Of a DNA stretch of 64,000 bases, positions 24,875 to 34,337 are shown piece after piece. Where the stretch lies: the NCBI RefSeq assembly GCF_008087665.1, contig NZ_CP042912.1, positions 5,518,001 to 5,582,000 of the forward strand, written 5' to 3'. This DNA is from Mariniblastus fucicola. GTDB lineage: Bacteria; Planctomycetota; Planctomycetia; Pirellulales; Pirellulaceae. Under the pieces are notes generated by a model. It saw nothing but the letters and a program-made list of their open reading frames with translations. It did not search any database and was not told where the DNA came from. Position 1 is the stretch's first letter. Each line of letters starts with the position of its first letter. The position numbers were made by a program, and so were the translations under genes.

Positions 24875-24907
24875 TGTGGCAAACCGGTTTTTCAGTTTGC
24901 CACATTT
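24875..24907 (+). terminator. Terminator after macB-like permease
   Basis: A perfect 10-bp stem TGTGGCAAAC/GTTTGCCACA with a 10-base T-rich loop starts nine bases after the stop. Only TTT follows, so termination may be partial. Confidence 0.7.
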
Positions 24908-25068
24908 CGGTGCAACCACATGTATTTGCAGCTCACGCAAAGAAGGTTTTCAGCTCGCCTTGTGGCATGACGATCGGATCATCACACCATGGCTTCATTA
25001 GTGGCTTGGGATCCTGAAATGATTAGCGTTTCATCCGATAAATAGAACCCTGTGACTTCGATTTATCG

Positions 25069-25503
25069 CTAAGGGGCTTCGTTGATACGATTGAAATTCG
25101 TTTCTGTGACGTACGATTCTGGAGAATTATCCATTTCGTTTGATTCACTTCTATTCTCGACGCTCACATTCGCCTCCGGGCCGAGCGAATCCCGCATTTG
25201 AATAATGCGTAGCACCACACCAACACGATTGGAAACCGCCAATTTCTGGTGGATATGCTCCATATAGTGACGCACCGTTCGCGGCTTGATCCCAAGGTGT
25301 TCAGCAATTTCGTTTCGCGTATTCCCTTCAAAGAGCTCCTGACAAACCTCGCGTTCGCGGTTCGTTAGTCGCAGTTTCTGCGCTGTCAGGGTCCACTGAA
25401 CCTGTGTTAGCATTTCGCTACCAGGTTTTGCGGTTGCCGCGTTTGCTTTCGCAAGCAGCTTTTGATGGATAGTGTGATTCTTTGCAATCATTGATTCGCT
25501 CAT
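25069..25503 (-). CDS. LuxR-family (GerE-type) DNA-binding regulator
   Basis: 144 residues. The centre has a LuxR helix-turn-helix: LTNREREVCQELFEGNTRNE, then IAEHLGIKPRTVRHYMEHIHQKL. No receiver or ligand-binding domain is visible in the roughly 45 N-terminal residues, so it may be a stand-alone DNA-binding unit. The tail is Glu/Asn-rich. It is divergent from the ECF sigma gene across 152 bases and may regulate it; that is inference. Confidence 0.85.
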   Translation of the reverse strand: MSESMIAKNHTIHQKLLAKANAATAKPGSEMLTQVQWTLTAQKLRLTNREREVCQELFEGNTRNEIAEHLGIKPRTVRHYMEHIHQKLAVSNRVGVVLRIIQMRDSLGPEANVSVENRSESNEMDNSPESYVTETNFNRINEAP

Positions 25504-25655
25504 GGAGGTCTCTATTTATACAATCCCAAATTTGCCATGATGGACATTGGATAAAACGATCGAGTCTGTCACGCTTCCTGTGTATACTTTCAACACGGCG
25601 TGTAACTCTGCTTTTTTGCCCACCCTTCCCTGCCTCAACGGCCAGCAGCGATTTC

Positions 25656-26309
25656 ATGACAGAGAGAAACGTTTCCAACTCCAAAGAGGGGCTCGAATCT
25701 ACCAATGTCTCATTGTTAGCCAGAGTTCGATGCAACGAGGGAACCGCGTGGGAAATGCTTGTCGAGCTTTATGCTCCGATGATCTATTCACGTTGCCGTC
25801 ATCACTGGGGGCTGGATCCTGCCGACGCCGAGAACGTAGGCCAGGAGGTTTTTCGAGCCGTTGCCAGAAGCATTACCGGCTTTCGACGACAACGTGAAGG
25901 ATCGTTCAGAAAGTGGCTGCGAGTCATCATCGACAACAAATGCCGCGATCACTTTCGGAAACAATCCGTGGATGTGGCTGAGGGAGGAACTCAAGCATTC
26001 GACCTTATCAAATCGATTGCGGATGAGATCAACGACGACAGCGTCTCTGATGGGGACGCCGAAATTGGAGAGAAATCAATCCTGATGCGACAGGCAATGA
26101 GGATGGTGCAGGACGAGTTTTCAACTCGCGACTGGAAGATCTTTTGGGACGTCATCATCGAAGACAAACACCGATCGGATACGGCGCAAAACTTTGACGT
26201 CTCCGAGAACGTGGTTTACCTCGCTATTTCACGAATTCAAAAACGTCTCAGACAGGTCTTTGAGGACCTGCTTGATGACGACATTTACCCGAATGAAAAA
26301 TTTGACTGA
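25656..26309 (+). CDS. ECF-type RNA polymerase sigma factor
   Basis: 217 residues from ATG 25656. An upstream frame to 25482 crosses the divergent promoter region and lacks family similarity. Region 2 shows LVELYAPMIYSRC and ADAENVGQEVFRAV; region 4 shows the late helices SENVVYLAISRIQKRLRQ. It overlaps the kinase-like gene by 35 bases in another frame, a sign of tight co-expression. It is a different ECF group from the sigma factor at 1006. Confidence 0.9.
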   Translation: MTERNVSNSKEGLESTNVSLLARVRCNEGTAWEMLVELYAPMIYSRCRHHWGLDPADAENVGQEVFRAVARSITGFRRQREGSFRKWLRVIIDNKCRDHFRKQSVDVAEGGTQAFDLIKSIADEINDDSVSDGDAEIGEKSILMRQAMRMVQDEFSTRDWKIFWDVIIEDKHRSDTAQNFDVSENVVYLAISRIQKRLRQVFEDLLDDDIYPNEKFD

Positions 26310-27291
26310 GAAACGAAAATTTGAATTTCCGGATGAGCTCTTCGATGAAGCTGAGTTCAATCGTTTGGTTTCGTTTTCGAAAAGTCTTGGAGAATCATCG
26401 ACGCTCGGCGGTTCCACGCTCGGCGATCCGCTTTCCGTCGAAACCCTGCCTCGAAAATTCGGCAAGTTCAATCTGATGCGTTTGCTGGGGCACGGGAAAA
26501 CTGGTCGAACCTATCTGGCTCACGAAGATGGAACGACGCGAGAAGTCGCTTTGAAGACGATCCATCGTGAACTGGTGCACCGCACCGGGATTGCAGAATT
26601 CGAAAAGCGACTTGAACAGCTTCGCCTGGAGTCGACGTCTGCGAGAGTGATTGATTTGGACAGCGTACTGCCTGCCGTGCAAATCGGTGAAATCGACGGC
26701 GACTACTTTATCGCGACGCAGTACGTCAAAGGCAAATCTCTGGCGAGGTTGATCAACTCAAACACGCTCTCCAATCGCCAGGCCGCGAAAACCATTCGAA
26801 GGATCGCGGATTCCATTCAAAGTTTGCACCGAATCGGCATCTATCATCGCGACATCCAACCTGAAAACATCCTATTGGACGAAAGCAACCGGCCACAAAT
26901 ACTTGAACTCGGAGCATGGCCGCTAAAGGCCAACCGGACAAACCAAAACGCAAACACATGCTCTCCATTTCAGGCCCCGGAACTGGTCGCCGATCCGGAC
27001 AGCTCGCCAGCGACTGCCGAAATTTGGTCGATCGGAGCAACACTTTACAATTGCCTGGTCGGTGAACCACCGCAGGATGTTGTTCAACCGCCGCGTAAAC
27101 TCAATCCACGAGTTGCGAAAGATCTTGAAACGATCTGTCTGAAATGCCTACAAAAAAAGCCAGCGCAACGCTACTCGAGCGTTGCTGAACTGGCTGAAGA
27201 TTTGGAGCTGTTTTTGGAATACCAACCAATCAAAGCTGTACCAAGTGGATGGTTTGCAAGATTGGTCGGCAAGTTCTCCCAACGCGGTTAA
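26275..27291 (+). CDS. Ser/Thr kinase-like protein, probable pseudokinase
   Basis: 338 residues from ATG 26275, with GAGG nine bases before. The fold is kinase-like: a degenerate glycine loop LLGHGKTGRTYLA, VALKT lysine, then HRDIQPENILLD near residue 191, where the usual Lys of HRDxKxxN is Gln. The Asp of DFG is replaced by Glu in LELGAWPL (near 211). Loss of the Mg-binding Asp predicts weak or no catalysis. No membrane helix follows, unlike the kinase at 1646. Its overlap with the sigma gene suggests it binds or holds that sigma factor. It ends 4 bases into the convergent nagB-like gene. Confidence 0.85.
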   Translation: MTTFTRMKNLTEKRKFEFPDELFDEAEFNRLVSFSKSLGESSTLGGSTLGDPLSVETLPRKFGKFNLMRLLGHGKTGRTYLAHEDGTTREVALKTIHRELVHRTGIAEFEKRLEQLRLESTSARVIDLDSVLPAVQIGEIDGDYFIATQYVKGKSLARLINSNTLSNRQAAKTIRRIADSIQSLHRIGIYHRDIQPENILLDESNRPQILELGAWPLKANRTNQNANTCSPFQAPELVADPDSSPATAEIWSIGATLYNCLVGEPPQDVVQPPRKLNPRVAKDLETICLKCLQKKPAQRYSSVAELAEDLELFLEYQPIKAVPSGWFARLVGKFSQRG

Positions 27292-29231
27292 CCTTCTTCC
27301 GAAAGGCCTTTCCACTTCACGAAGCCTTCGATTGCCTGATACTGTGCCAGCCCAAGCTCGTCGTAGATTCGGGCTGTATCCGCATTGCGAGCCTCCGCCC
27401 GCTGCCAGAATTCTCGAGCATCCGGTCCAGGAAACAGAGCTCGGTCTTTCTGGGATTCGTGACTGAAAATCGCAGACCGTTTGATTTGCACTTCCTGCGG
27501 ACTTAGCGGCACCGCCATCTCGATTTCGTGAGGCGGCCACTCTTGCCATGCCCCGCGATACATCCAGACTTCGCATTCTTTCATCCAGTCCTCATTTCGC
27601 AGCTCACGGCAGGCCTGAAAGATCACATCCAAACAAACACGATGCGTTCCATGAGGATCGCTCAGGTCGCCCGCGGCGTAGATCTGATGTGGCTTCACTT
27701 CCTGCAACAGTTCCGTCGTAATGCGAACGTCATCGGGACCGATCGGCTTCTTTCGAACCACACCTGTTTCGTAAAACGGAAGATCAAGATAGTGCAATCG
27801 ATCGTCCTGGACGCCGCAGATTCGAGCACCCGCTCTGGCTTCACCGCGGCGGATCAGCCCTTTAAGCAGCTGCATCTCGGGAGTATCAATTTCTCCCGCA
27901 CCTTTGCGAGCCAGAAACTTGACCATTGCATCGGTCAGTTCGGCAACAGGTTCATTGGAGATATTGAACGTCTTGCAAAAGTCTGCAGCGAACTCCGCAA
28001 AACGAAGCGCGTCGACGTCGAACACGGCAATGTTGCCCGACGTCTGGTAAGCCACATGAACTTCATGGCCCTGCTCCGCCAATCGTGTCAGCGTGCCGCC
28101 CATCGAGATCACGTCGTCGTCGGGATGCGGTGAGAAAAGCACGATTCGTTTCGGATAGACCTCACCAGGTTGCCCCGGTTTTCCAGCCGCCCAACCGGTA
28201 ATCGTATTCTGAAGCTGCCGAAAGACGCGAAGATTGATCTCGTAAGCCGATCCGTACTCTGCCAACAGGTCCTGCAAACCATTTTCGTTGTAGTCCGCAT
28301 CTGTCAGAATCAAGACAGGTTTACCGAGCGCCAACGAAAGATCGATGACAGCGTGCCGCACCATCGCGCTATCCCAGTCAACGCTACGGAAGAGCCACGG
28401 CGATTTGATTTCGCCTAACTCGGCCGCGGCGGCCTGGTCAAGCACGAATTCCGTGTCCGGATGCTGCTGCAAAAATGTTGCCGGGATGGTCGGCGTCATT
28501 TCGCCTTCGATGGAACTGCGAATGACGCGAGCTTTGTTCTCTCCAAACGCCAAAAGCAGGATTTTGCGGGCCTTTAGAATTGTCCCCACGCCCATCGTGA
28601 TAGCGCGACGCGGAACGTTTTCAATGCCGAAGAAATCACTGGCCGCATCGATTCGCGTCAGCCGATCCAGCGTAATCAACCGGGTCTGGCTTTCGGTTCC
28701 CGAACCCGGCTCGTTGAATCCGATGTGACCGGTCCGGCCGATTCCCAGAAGCTGGATATCGATACCGCCGAGCGATTCAATTTTCGCTTCGTAGTTCCGA
28801 CACCAGTCTGCGACTTGCTCGACATCCAGCGTACCGTCCGGAATATTGATGTTCTCTTTCGGAATATCCACCAGATCGAACAGATGCTCGTTCATAAATC
28901 GAACGTAGCTCTGCAAACAATCCGGCTGCATCGGAAAGTACTCGTCGAGGTTGAACGTAACCACGTTCGCCAGCGACAGCCCTTCTTCCTTATGTAGCCG
29001 CACCAGTTCGGCGTAGACATTCACCGGAGTCGATCCGGTCGCCAGGCCCAAGACGCAATGCTTGCCTTCGGCTGCACGCTGTCGAACAAGGTCAGCGATC
29101 TCGCTGGCGACAGCCAGGCTTACCAATTTCGAATCTTCGTAAACTCTGAAAGGGACCTTCCCTTTTCCTGAAATAACAGGACTCCCCTGCCCTGCCTTGA
29201 TTCCTGAAGAATCACTCAATCCCGCGGTCAT
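27288..29231 (-). CDS. nagB: Glucosamine-6-phosphate deaminase fused to PIG-L/LmbE deacetylase domain
   Basis: 647 residues from ATG 29231 (GGAG eight bases before); a TTG at 29291 is less likely. The first 270 residues are a NagB domain: LGLATGSTPVNVYAELVRLH, VVTFNLDEY and GIGRTGHIGFNEPGS. The C-terminal half has the PIG-L/LmbE zinc motif LFSPHPDDDVISMGGT with a later DPHGTHR histidine. The deaminase converts glucosamine 6-phosphate to fructose 6-phosphate and ammonia. The PIG-L-like part could deacetylate an N-acetyl-sugar. The same two-domain design is known from planctomycetes and Bacteroidetes. It fits amino-sugar catabolism. Confidence 0.92.
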   Translation of the reverse strand: MTAGLSDSSGIKAGQGSPVISGKGKVPFRVYEDSKLVSLAVASEIADLVRQRAAEGKHCVLGLATGSTPVNVYAELVRLHKEEGLSLANVVTFNLDEYFPMQPDCLQSYVRFMNEHLFDLVDIPKENINIPDGTLDVEQVADWCRNYEAKIESLGGIDIQLLGIGRTGHIGFNEPGSGTESQTRLITLDRLTRIDAASDFFGIENVPRRAITMGVGTILKARKILLLAFGENKARVIRSSIEGEMTPTIPATFLQQHPDTEFVLDQAAAAELGEIKSPWLFRSVDWDSAMVRHAVIDLSLALGKPVLILTDADYNENGLQDLLAEYGSAYEINLRVFRQLQNTITGWAAGKPGQPGEVYPKRIVLFSPHPDDDVISMGGTLTRLAEQGHEVHVAYQTSGNIAVFDVDALRFAEFAADFCKTFNISNEPVAELTDAMVKFLARKGAGEIDTPEMQLLKGLIRRGEARAGARICGVQDDRLHYLDLPFYETGVVRKKPIGPDDVRITTELLQEVKPHQIYAAGDLSDPHGTHRVCLDVIFQACRELRNEDWMKECEVWMYRGAWQEWPPHEIEMAVPLSPQEVQIKRSAIFSHESQKDRALFPGPDAREFWQRAEARNADTARIYDELGLAQYQAIEGFVKWKGLSEEG

Positions 29232-29388
29232 ATTTTCTGCTCCAAGTGAGAGTGGAGCCGTCCATTGGAAAGGAACTTTCCACGCTTGCAATCCCTGAGT
29301 TCGTCAACTTGCTGGAATTGAGCCAGGTTAATTTTCACAGCCGCCTGTCAATGGCCATTAACGCATCGGAACGGGCTCGATACTGGTT

Positions 29389-31332
29389 TCAACGCTGGCT
29401 TAGCTCGTGAACCGCGTCGACCAATGCAATGGCGTTGTCGACCGGTGTCTGGGGGAGAATCCCGTGCCCAAGATTGAAGATGTGTCCAGGTCGCCCCGCA
29501 GCCTGGTCCAAAATTGACTTGGCGTGAGAGCGAATCGTTGCCGGGTCAGTTAGCAGAATCGTCGGATCGAGATTTCCCTGCACGGCTCGATCGTGTCCGA
29601 CCGTTTCCCACGCTTCGTCAAGCTGGACTCGCCAGTCAATTCCAATCACTGAGGCCTCAGTGTCGGCGTACAGCGGCAGCAGCGCCGGATTTCCGGTTCC
29701 GAAATTTATTACAGGAACTTCACTCGGTAGCGCCGCGATAATTTGCTGCACGAACGGAAGCACCAGTTCACGGTAGTGCTGCACGTTGAGGCAACCAGCC
29801 CACGAATCAAACAACTGGACGCATTGAGCGCCCGCATCGATCTGACCTTTCAGGTATACGATGATCGAATCCGTAAGCCGCTGCATAAGCTCTTTCCAGG
29901 CCCCGGGGTCGCCAAACATCAGGGCTTTGGCGTGGGCGTAGTTGCGACTGGAACCGCCTTCGACGATGTAGCTCGCAAGTGTAAACGGTGCTCCAGAAAA
30001 CCCGATCAGCGGCATGTCGGCCGGCAGATCGGCACGCGTTTGCGTGACCGTTTCCATCACGAACTGAAGTTCGTCATTGGAATCCAATGGCTTGATGCGA
30101 TCGATGTCCTCGGCAGACCGCACGGGATTGTGAATGACCGGTCCGTCGCCTTTGACGAACTCCAAATCACACCCCATGGGAACGAGCATCGGTAGCAGGT
30201 CGGAAAAAATGATCGCCGCATCAACGCCCAATCGGTTGACCGCCGTGCACATGACTTCGCTGCACAGTTGCGGATTCGCACAAAGATCCAGAAACGAAAC
30301 TTTCGCGCGGACCTCTCTGTATTCGCTCATGTATCGCCCCGCTTGTCGCATCATCCAGATTGGAGTCACGTCAGTGTCTTCGCCGCGACAGGCTTTCATG
30401 AAGGGGCTATCGTACCAGGGCGCGTTGGTATCGTCGGAAGGTGCGTTGGGCCCGGACATATTCATAATCAGTTTCTGTTTTCGTGCGACGAGTAAATCGA
30501 GATTGGAAGCAAGCTGTTGAGCAGCGGTTTGCAGGTCGGGGTCGGCCACCAGCTCAACCGCGACTCCGTTTTGGACCAGAAAGTCGGCTGTTTCGACTCC
30601 CAGAGCCACGACAATATGATGGTCAAGCGTTGGGTTCGTCAAACGGGCTGCGACCAGATTGCGACACAGGCTTCTCGCGGCCAGCACGGACGAGACGACC
30701 AGCACCGTCGGGGTTGCAGGTTCTGGCGACACGAAACCTGAAAGTTCATAAGGCTCAACTGCAACTCCGAGCGAAACGCTGCGAACCTGAACGCCGCGAG
30801 ATTCCAGCCCTGCAACCAACCCGCTGTCTTGCAACGTGGACTCAAGGACAATTCGCTGGTGAGGCAACTCAAAACTGGATTCCAGCCACCTCAACGATTC
30901 GCGCCATCCGGGGAGCCGACCCGTCTTCAGGTCCGGCGTCAAATCATGTTTGGCCAACGCGGCGGTCGTCGCTGCACTTCCGGACACAAGCCGACAATCC
31001 TGCAACGCGTGAAGCAGTCGATCGCGATCCGTCGTCGCACTGGCCAATTCGATCAGCGAGTTGACGCCCGAAGCGGTCATCACCACAACAACGTCAACAC
31101 CACCGGTCAAGAGCTCGCCGACGAAGTCCGATATCTGGCCGGCCGTCCTGGCTGGCGGCGGCTCAATTGATTGAGAATCCGATGAGGATTTCGACGAACT
31201 CTTCCGCGGCCGCACGACTTGCAAATTCAGGCCGACCGAATCGAAGGCGCCAATAACGTCCTCAGACTGCTGCGATCCAGTTACCTGCTCCGAACCAGAG
31301 ACCATTATAATTTTTGCTGGTTGCTGATTCAA
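29389..31332 (-). CDS. hemE: Uroporphyrinogen-III synthase / uroporphyrinogen decarboxylase fusion
   Basis: 647 residues from TTG 31332; ATG 31305 is an alternative. Residues about 1-290 follow the HemD pattern: VVVVMTASGVNSLIEL, a second half with TVLVVSSVLAARSL and VVALGVETADFLVQNGV. From about residue 300 the protein is HemE, with PIWMMRQAGRYMSEYREVR, CANPQLCSEVM, the IIFSDLLPML segment and VINFGTGNPALLPL. HemD closes hydroxymethylbilane to uroporphyrinogen III, and HemE decarboxylates it to coproporphyrinogen III, so the fusion joins consecutive steps of heme synthesis. Uroporphyrinogen III is also the substrate of cobA at 54140. Confidence 0.9.
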   Translation of the reverse strand: MNQQPAKIIMVSGSEQVTGSQQSEDVIGAFDSVGLNLQVVRPRKSSSKSSSDSQSIEPPPARTAGQISDFVGELLTGGVDVVVVMTASGVNSLIELASATTDRDRLLHALQDCRLVSGSAATTAALAKHDLTPDLKTGRLPGWRESLRWLESSFELPHQRIVLESTLQDSGLVAGLESRGVQVRSVSLGVAVEPYELSGFVSPEPATPTVLVVSSVLAARSLCRNLVAARLTNPTLDHHIVVALGVETADFLVQNGVAVELVADPDLQTAAQQLASNLDLLVARKQKLIMNMSGPNAPSDDTNAPWYDSPFMKACRGEDTDVTPIWMMRQAGRYMSEYREVRAKVSFLDLCANPQLCSEVMCTAVNRLGVDAAIIFSDLLPMLVPMGCDLEFVKGDGPVIHNPVRSAEDIDRIKPLDSNDELQFVMETVTQTRADLPADMPLIGFSGAPFTLASYIVEGGSSRNYAHAKALMFGDPGAWKELMQRLTDSIIVYLKGQIDAGAQCVQLFDSWAGCLNVQHYRELVLPFVQQIIAALPSEVPVINFGTGNPALLPLYADTEASVIGIDWRVQLDEAWETVGHDRAVQGNLDPTILLTDPATIRSHAKSILDQAAGRPGHIFNLGHGILPQTPVDNAIALVDAVHELSQR

Positions 31333-31616
31333 TTTTCATTCACTGAAATGTTTTCAAGGAAACGCCCCGATTCGAGAGCGAAACGTATCTGGATCGAAGC
31401 GAGCCGTGGAAACAACATGAACAACGAAAACGGCCCCAGCGGACTCCTTGGCAAACTGGAGGCTATCGCGATTCATGCCGTTGCGGCGATAATGGACAAC
31501 GTCACCACCGCAGCACCCCTGCGAGCAACGCATCGACAACTCATTTGCCCGGCATTCGTCGAAGTGGCTCATTGTATCGAAATCCTTCACCTGTGCGTGG
31601 ACGCACGAAAGTTCAA

Positions 31617-32780
31617 ATGATCGATCCCCAAACGCTACAGCAGTTTCAGGCTTCCGCCGAAAATGGAATTGATGAAGCACTTGAATTCCTGCACCAGCAG
31701 TTTTTGAACAGCGGACAATTCCACCGCCTGTTCGACGTCTTGAAGATGAAAGCCAGACGGTCACTGGGGCTGAGGCTGCTGCACAGCGAGTCCGATCCGG
31801 CGCTTGGCGAAAAGGATCAGGAAAAACTGGAAACGAAACTGCTTGAAGCTTGCCGCACGGTTGCCAAGCTGTACTTTGCCGAAGGAAACCTGAATGACGG
31901 CTGGGTGTATCTTCAACCACTTGGCGACGAACCACTCGCCAAAGAACTGATCGAAGGCGTCGCTGTAACGGAAGACAACTTCGGATCCATCATCGAAGTC
32001 GCGTTCAACAACGGCGTTTCTCCGCTGCACGGATATCGATTGATGCTGGAGAAAACAGGCACTTGCAACGGCATCACGGCTTTCGATGTCCACGCGACAC
32101 AGTTTGACCGGCAGACGATCTCTGGCCTCGCATCGGTGCTGCTAAACCACTTTCATGACGAGATCCTTGCCAACGTCATCGACCATGTCGCCAGGATTGA
32201 AAAGGACGTCGATCGCTCTGCGACGCTGGAAGAGTTGCTACAACAACATCAATGGCTGGTTCGCGAAGGCGGACACCATGCGGACGCAACGCATCTGGCG
32301 TCGATCATTCGAATCGCGAGACAAACGACAACGGTGGAGGACCATCGACTGGCGCTTTCCCTGGCAAACTATGGATGTCGATTGGGCGAGGACTTTAAAT
32401 TTTCCAGCGATCCGCCGTTCGAAGATCTCTATGTAGACCATCGAATCTGGTTCGAAGCCCTGTCAGGCTTGAACGTTGATCAGGCGATCGAACACTTCAC
32501 GGCCAAAGCGGACAGCTGCAAGGGCGAGTTCCATGAGATGTCGGCGGCCGAAGCGTTAGTTGACTTACAGATTCGCACAGGAGACCGCGACTCGGCCGTG
32601 GAGTCGGTCGTGCAGCGGTTGCTGGGCCAGACCGATCAGGACAACCTGCCGGCTTCGGCTTTCGAGATTGCGAGAACACCTTCGCAGTACGAAAAGATCG
32701 CCGCCGTATTTCGGGACCAGGGAAACTTCGCAGGGTTGGCGTTTGCAAAACTTTGCGGAGCAGAATCAGAGTCCGAATAA
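31617..32780 (+). CDS. Conserved-looking soluble protein of unknown function
   Basis: 387 residues from ATG 31617; an in-frame start at 31545 adds 24 unlikely residues. It is entirely helical by composition, with repeated Leu/Ala heptad-like segments (ALEFLHQQFLNSGQFHRLFDVLKMKARR) resembling superhelical repeat proteins. There are no signal, membrane or catalytic motifs. It is divergent from hemDE across 284 bases and convergent with the Cys-rich gene. No family recognised. Confidence 0.8.
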   Translation: MIDPQTLQQFQASAENGIDEALEFLHQQFLNSGQFHRLFDVLKMKARRSLGLRLLHSESDPALGEKDQEKLETKLLEACRTVAKLYFAEGNLNDGWVYLQPLGDEPLAKELIEGVAVTEDNFGSIIEVAFNNGVSPLHGYRLMLEKTGTCNGITAFDVHATQFDRQTISGLASVLLNHFHDEILANVIDHVARIEKDVDRSATLEELLQQHQWLVREGGHHADATHLASIIRIARQTTTVEDHRLALSLANYGCRLGEDFKFSSDPPFEDLYVDHRIWFEALSGLNVDQAIEHFTAKADSCKGEFHEMSAAEALVDLQIRTGDRDSAVESVVQRLLGQTDQDNLPASAFEIARTPSQYEKIAAVFRDQGNFAGLAFAKLCGAESESE

Positions 32781-32816
32781 ATCGTTCTGCCCTGAGGGAG
32801 TCGAAGGCGCAAAATA

Positions 32817-32852
32817 AAAAGCGGCCTGCCGACGAATCAGCAGACCGCTTTT
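32817..32852. terminator. Bidirectional terminator between convergent genes
   Basis: A 13-bp stem AAAAGCGGCCTGC/GCAGACCGCTTTT with one mismatch has A-rich and T-rich flanks on both sides, so it can end both the unknown + strand gene and the Cys-rich − strand gene. Confidence 0.85.
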
Positions 32853-32876
32853 ATTGAACTTCAATCGAAGCTTCAA

Positions 32877-34337
32877 TTAGCCACGCACGTTTCCGTTGCG
32901 GATAATGAAAGCATTCGGATCGACAGCTGGAGTATCAGCTCCTTCAGTCGATGGAGCTTTTTCGATGACGTCAGTTCCGGCTCCAGCTTCAACTGGAGAT
33001 TCCATGATGACGCCTTGGCCTGTTGAGTCACCGTAGATGACTTCGCCAGCCATTGGAGCTGTCATAACAGAGCTACCGCAAGATGAGCAGCCTGTAGCAA
33101 CAGGAGCAGCAATCGCTCCACAGCCACAATCGTTGGTGTTTGGGCACGGAGGATTGCAACCATCGTTGCAGCCGGCACCGATAACACGACCTGTGCGATC
33201 TCGTGCGATACGATTGCCACGAAGGCGATCGAGCAGTGAAAGACGACCACGTGCAGATGTTCCGCAAGCCGGAGCTGCATCGCAACCACAAGCTGGAGCA
33301 GCTTCGCAACCGCATGATGGAGCTGGAGCAACTTCGCAGCCGCAACCAACTGAACTGCGACGCTGAAGCAGTCCGCCAACTTTCGCACGAACGCGTCCAC
33401 CAGAGTTGCAACCACAGTCAGAAACTGGTGCTGCATCGCAACCGCAAGGAGCAGGTGCGAGTACTGGAGTTACGCAAGGTGCTGGAGCCGGTGCTGCACA
33501 ACCGCAGTCGTCAGCAATCGGAGCCGCTGCACATCCGCAACCGCCGCCACCAAGAGAAGACATGCGCCCCTTGAGTCGGTCAAGCAATCCGCCGCCACAT
33601 GATGGGGCAGCATCGCAACCGCAAGGGTCAGCCACTGGAGCTGCACAAGGGATTGCAACCGGAGCTGCACATGGGATGGCAACAGGAGCTGCACATGGAG
33701 CAACTACTGGAGCGACTTCGCAACCGCAATCGGCAGCAGGAGTACCGCAACCGATTGAAGAGAAACGTCCCTTGATCTTGTCAAGCAATCCGCCACCGCA
33801 TGCTGTAGCTGCATCGCAACCGCATGGAGCAGGAGCATCGCAACCGCATGGCTCTGCAACGATCATTGGAGCGATTTCGCAACCGCAATCCGCTGCAGGA
33901 GCTGCACAACCGCATCCGCTGCCGACTGATGAAAGGCGAGCTTTCAACTTGTCGAGCAAACCAGGTCCGCTGCAAGATGGTGCTGGTGCCACATCGCAAC
34001 CACATGGTTCGATGACAGGCTCAACACATCCGCAAGGCTCAGCGATTGGCTGGCATCCGCCACCGCAACCGACTTTGCCCAAACGACCTTTAATTTTGTC
34101 AAGAATGCCTGGTCCACCGCTGCAGCCGCATGAATCGACTACACCGCAACCACCAGACAAAACTTCCATGCCGCAGCCAGTGTCGCATCCAGTGTTGCAT
34201 GCGAGACGTGCGCTCGCGTTTTCACAAACTGTACAACCGACTTTAGACAGCATTCGGTCAATCAATTGACCTTCGCTGACGCTGCAGCTCATTGCAACAC
34301 CGCAGAAGAGTGTTACCAAAGCTAACTTAATGTTCAT
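32877..34337 (-). CDS. Secreted Cys-rich repeat protein
   Basis: 486 residues from ATG 34337, which has AGGAG upstream and is followed by a signal peptide (MNIKLALVTLFCGVAMSCS). Longer frames to 34571 add unlikely residues. The mature chain is built of repeats: an amphipathic unit such as LLDKLKARLSSVG, then short runs GCGCAAPAADCGCE and ACDAAPSCGGG. Dozens of Cys residues occur mainly as CGC pairs. The C terminus is acidic and Pro-rich. No catalytic domain is visible. It may be a disulfide-crosslinked wall or appendage component. Planctomycetes have proteinaceous, Cys-rich envelopes; the link is inference. A smaller protein at 52038 has a similar style. Confidence 0.85.
   Translation of the reverse strand: MNIKLALVTLFCGVAMSCSVSEGQLIDRMLSKVGCTVCENASARLACNTGCDTGCGMEVLSGGCGVVDSCGCSGGPGILDKIKGRLGKVGCGGGCQPIAEPCGCVEPVIEPCGCDVAPAPSCSGPGLLDKLKARLSSVGSGCGCAAPAADCGCEIAPMIVAEPCGCDAPAPCGCDAATACGGGLLDKIKGRFSSIGCGTPAADCGCEVAPVVAPCAAPVAIPCAAPVAIPCAAPVADPCGCDAAPSCGGGLLDRLKGRMSSLGGGGCGCAAAPIADDCGCAAPAPAPCVTPVLAPAPCGCDAAPVSDCGCNSGGRVRAKVGGLLQRRSSVGCGCEVAPAPSCGCEAAPACGCDAAPACGTSARGRLSLLDRLRGNRIARDRTGRVIGAGCNDGCNPPCPNTNDCGCGAIAAPVATGCSSCGSSVMTAPMAGEVIYGDSTGQGVIMESPVEAGAGTDVIEKAPSTEGADTPAVDPNAFIIRNGNVRG

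Noticed and set aside
33037-34269. Long + strand frame opposite the Cys-rich gene.
   Set aside because: It is a shadow caused by the biased codon use of the Cys/Ala/Pro repeats; the minus strand frame has a signal peptide and ribosome site.
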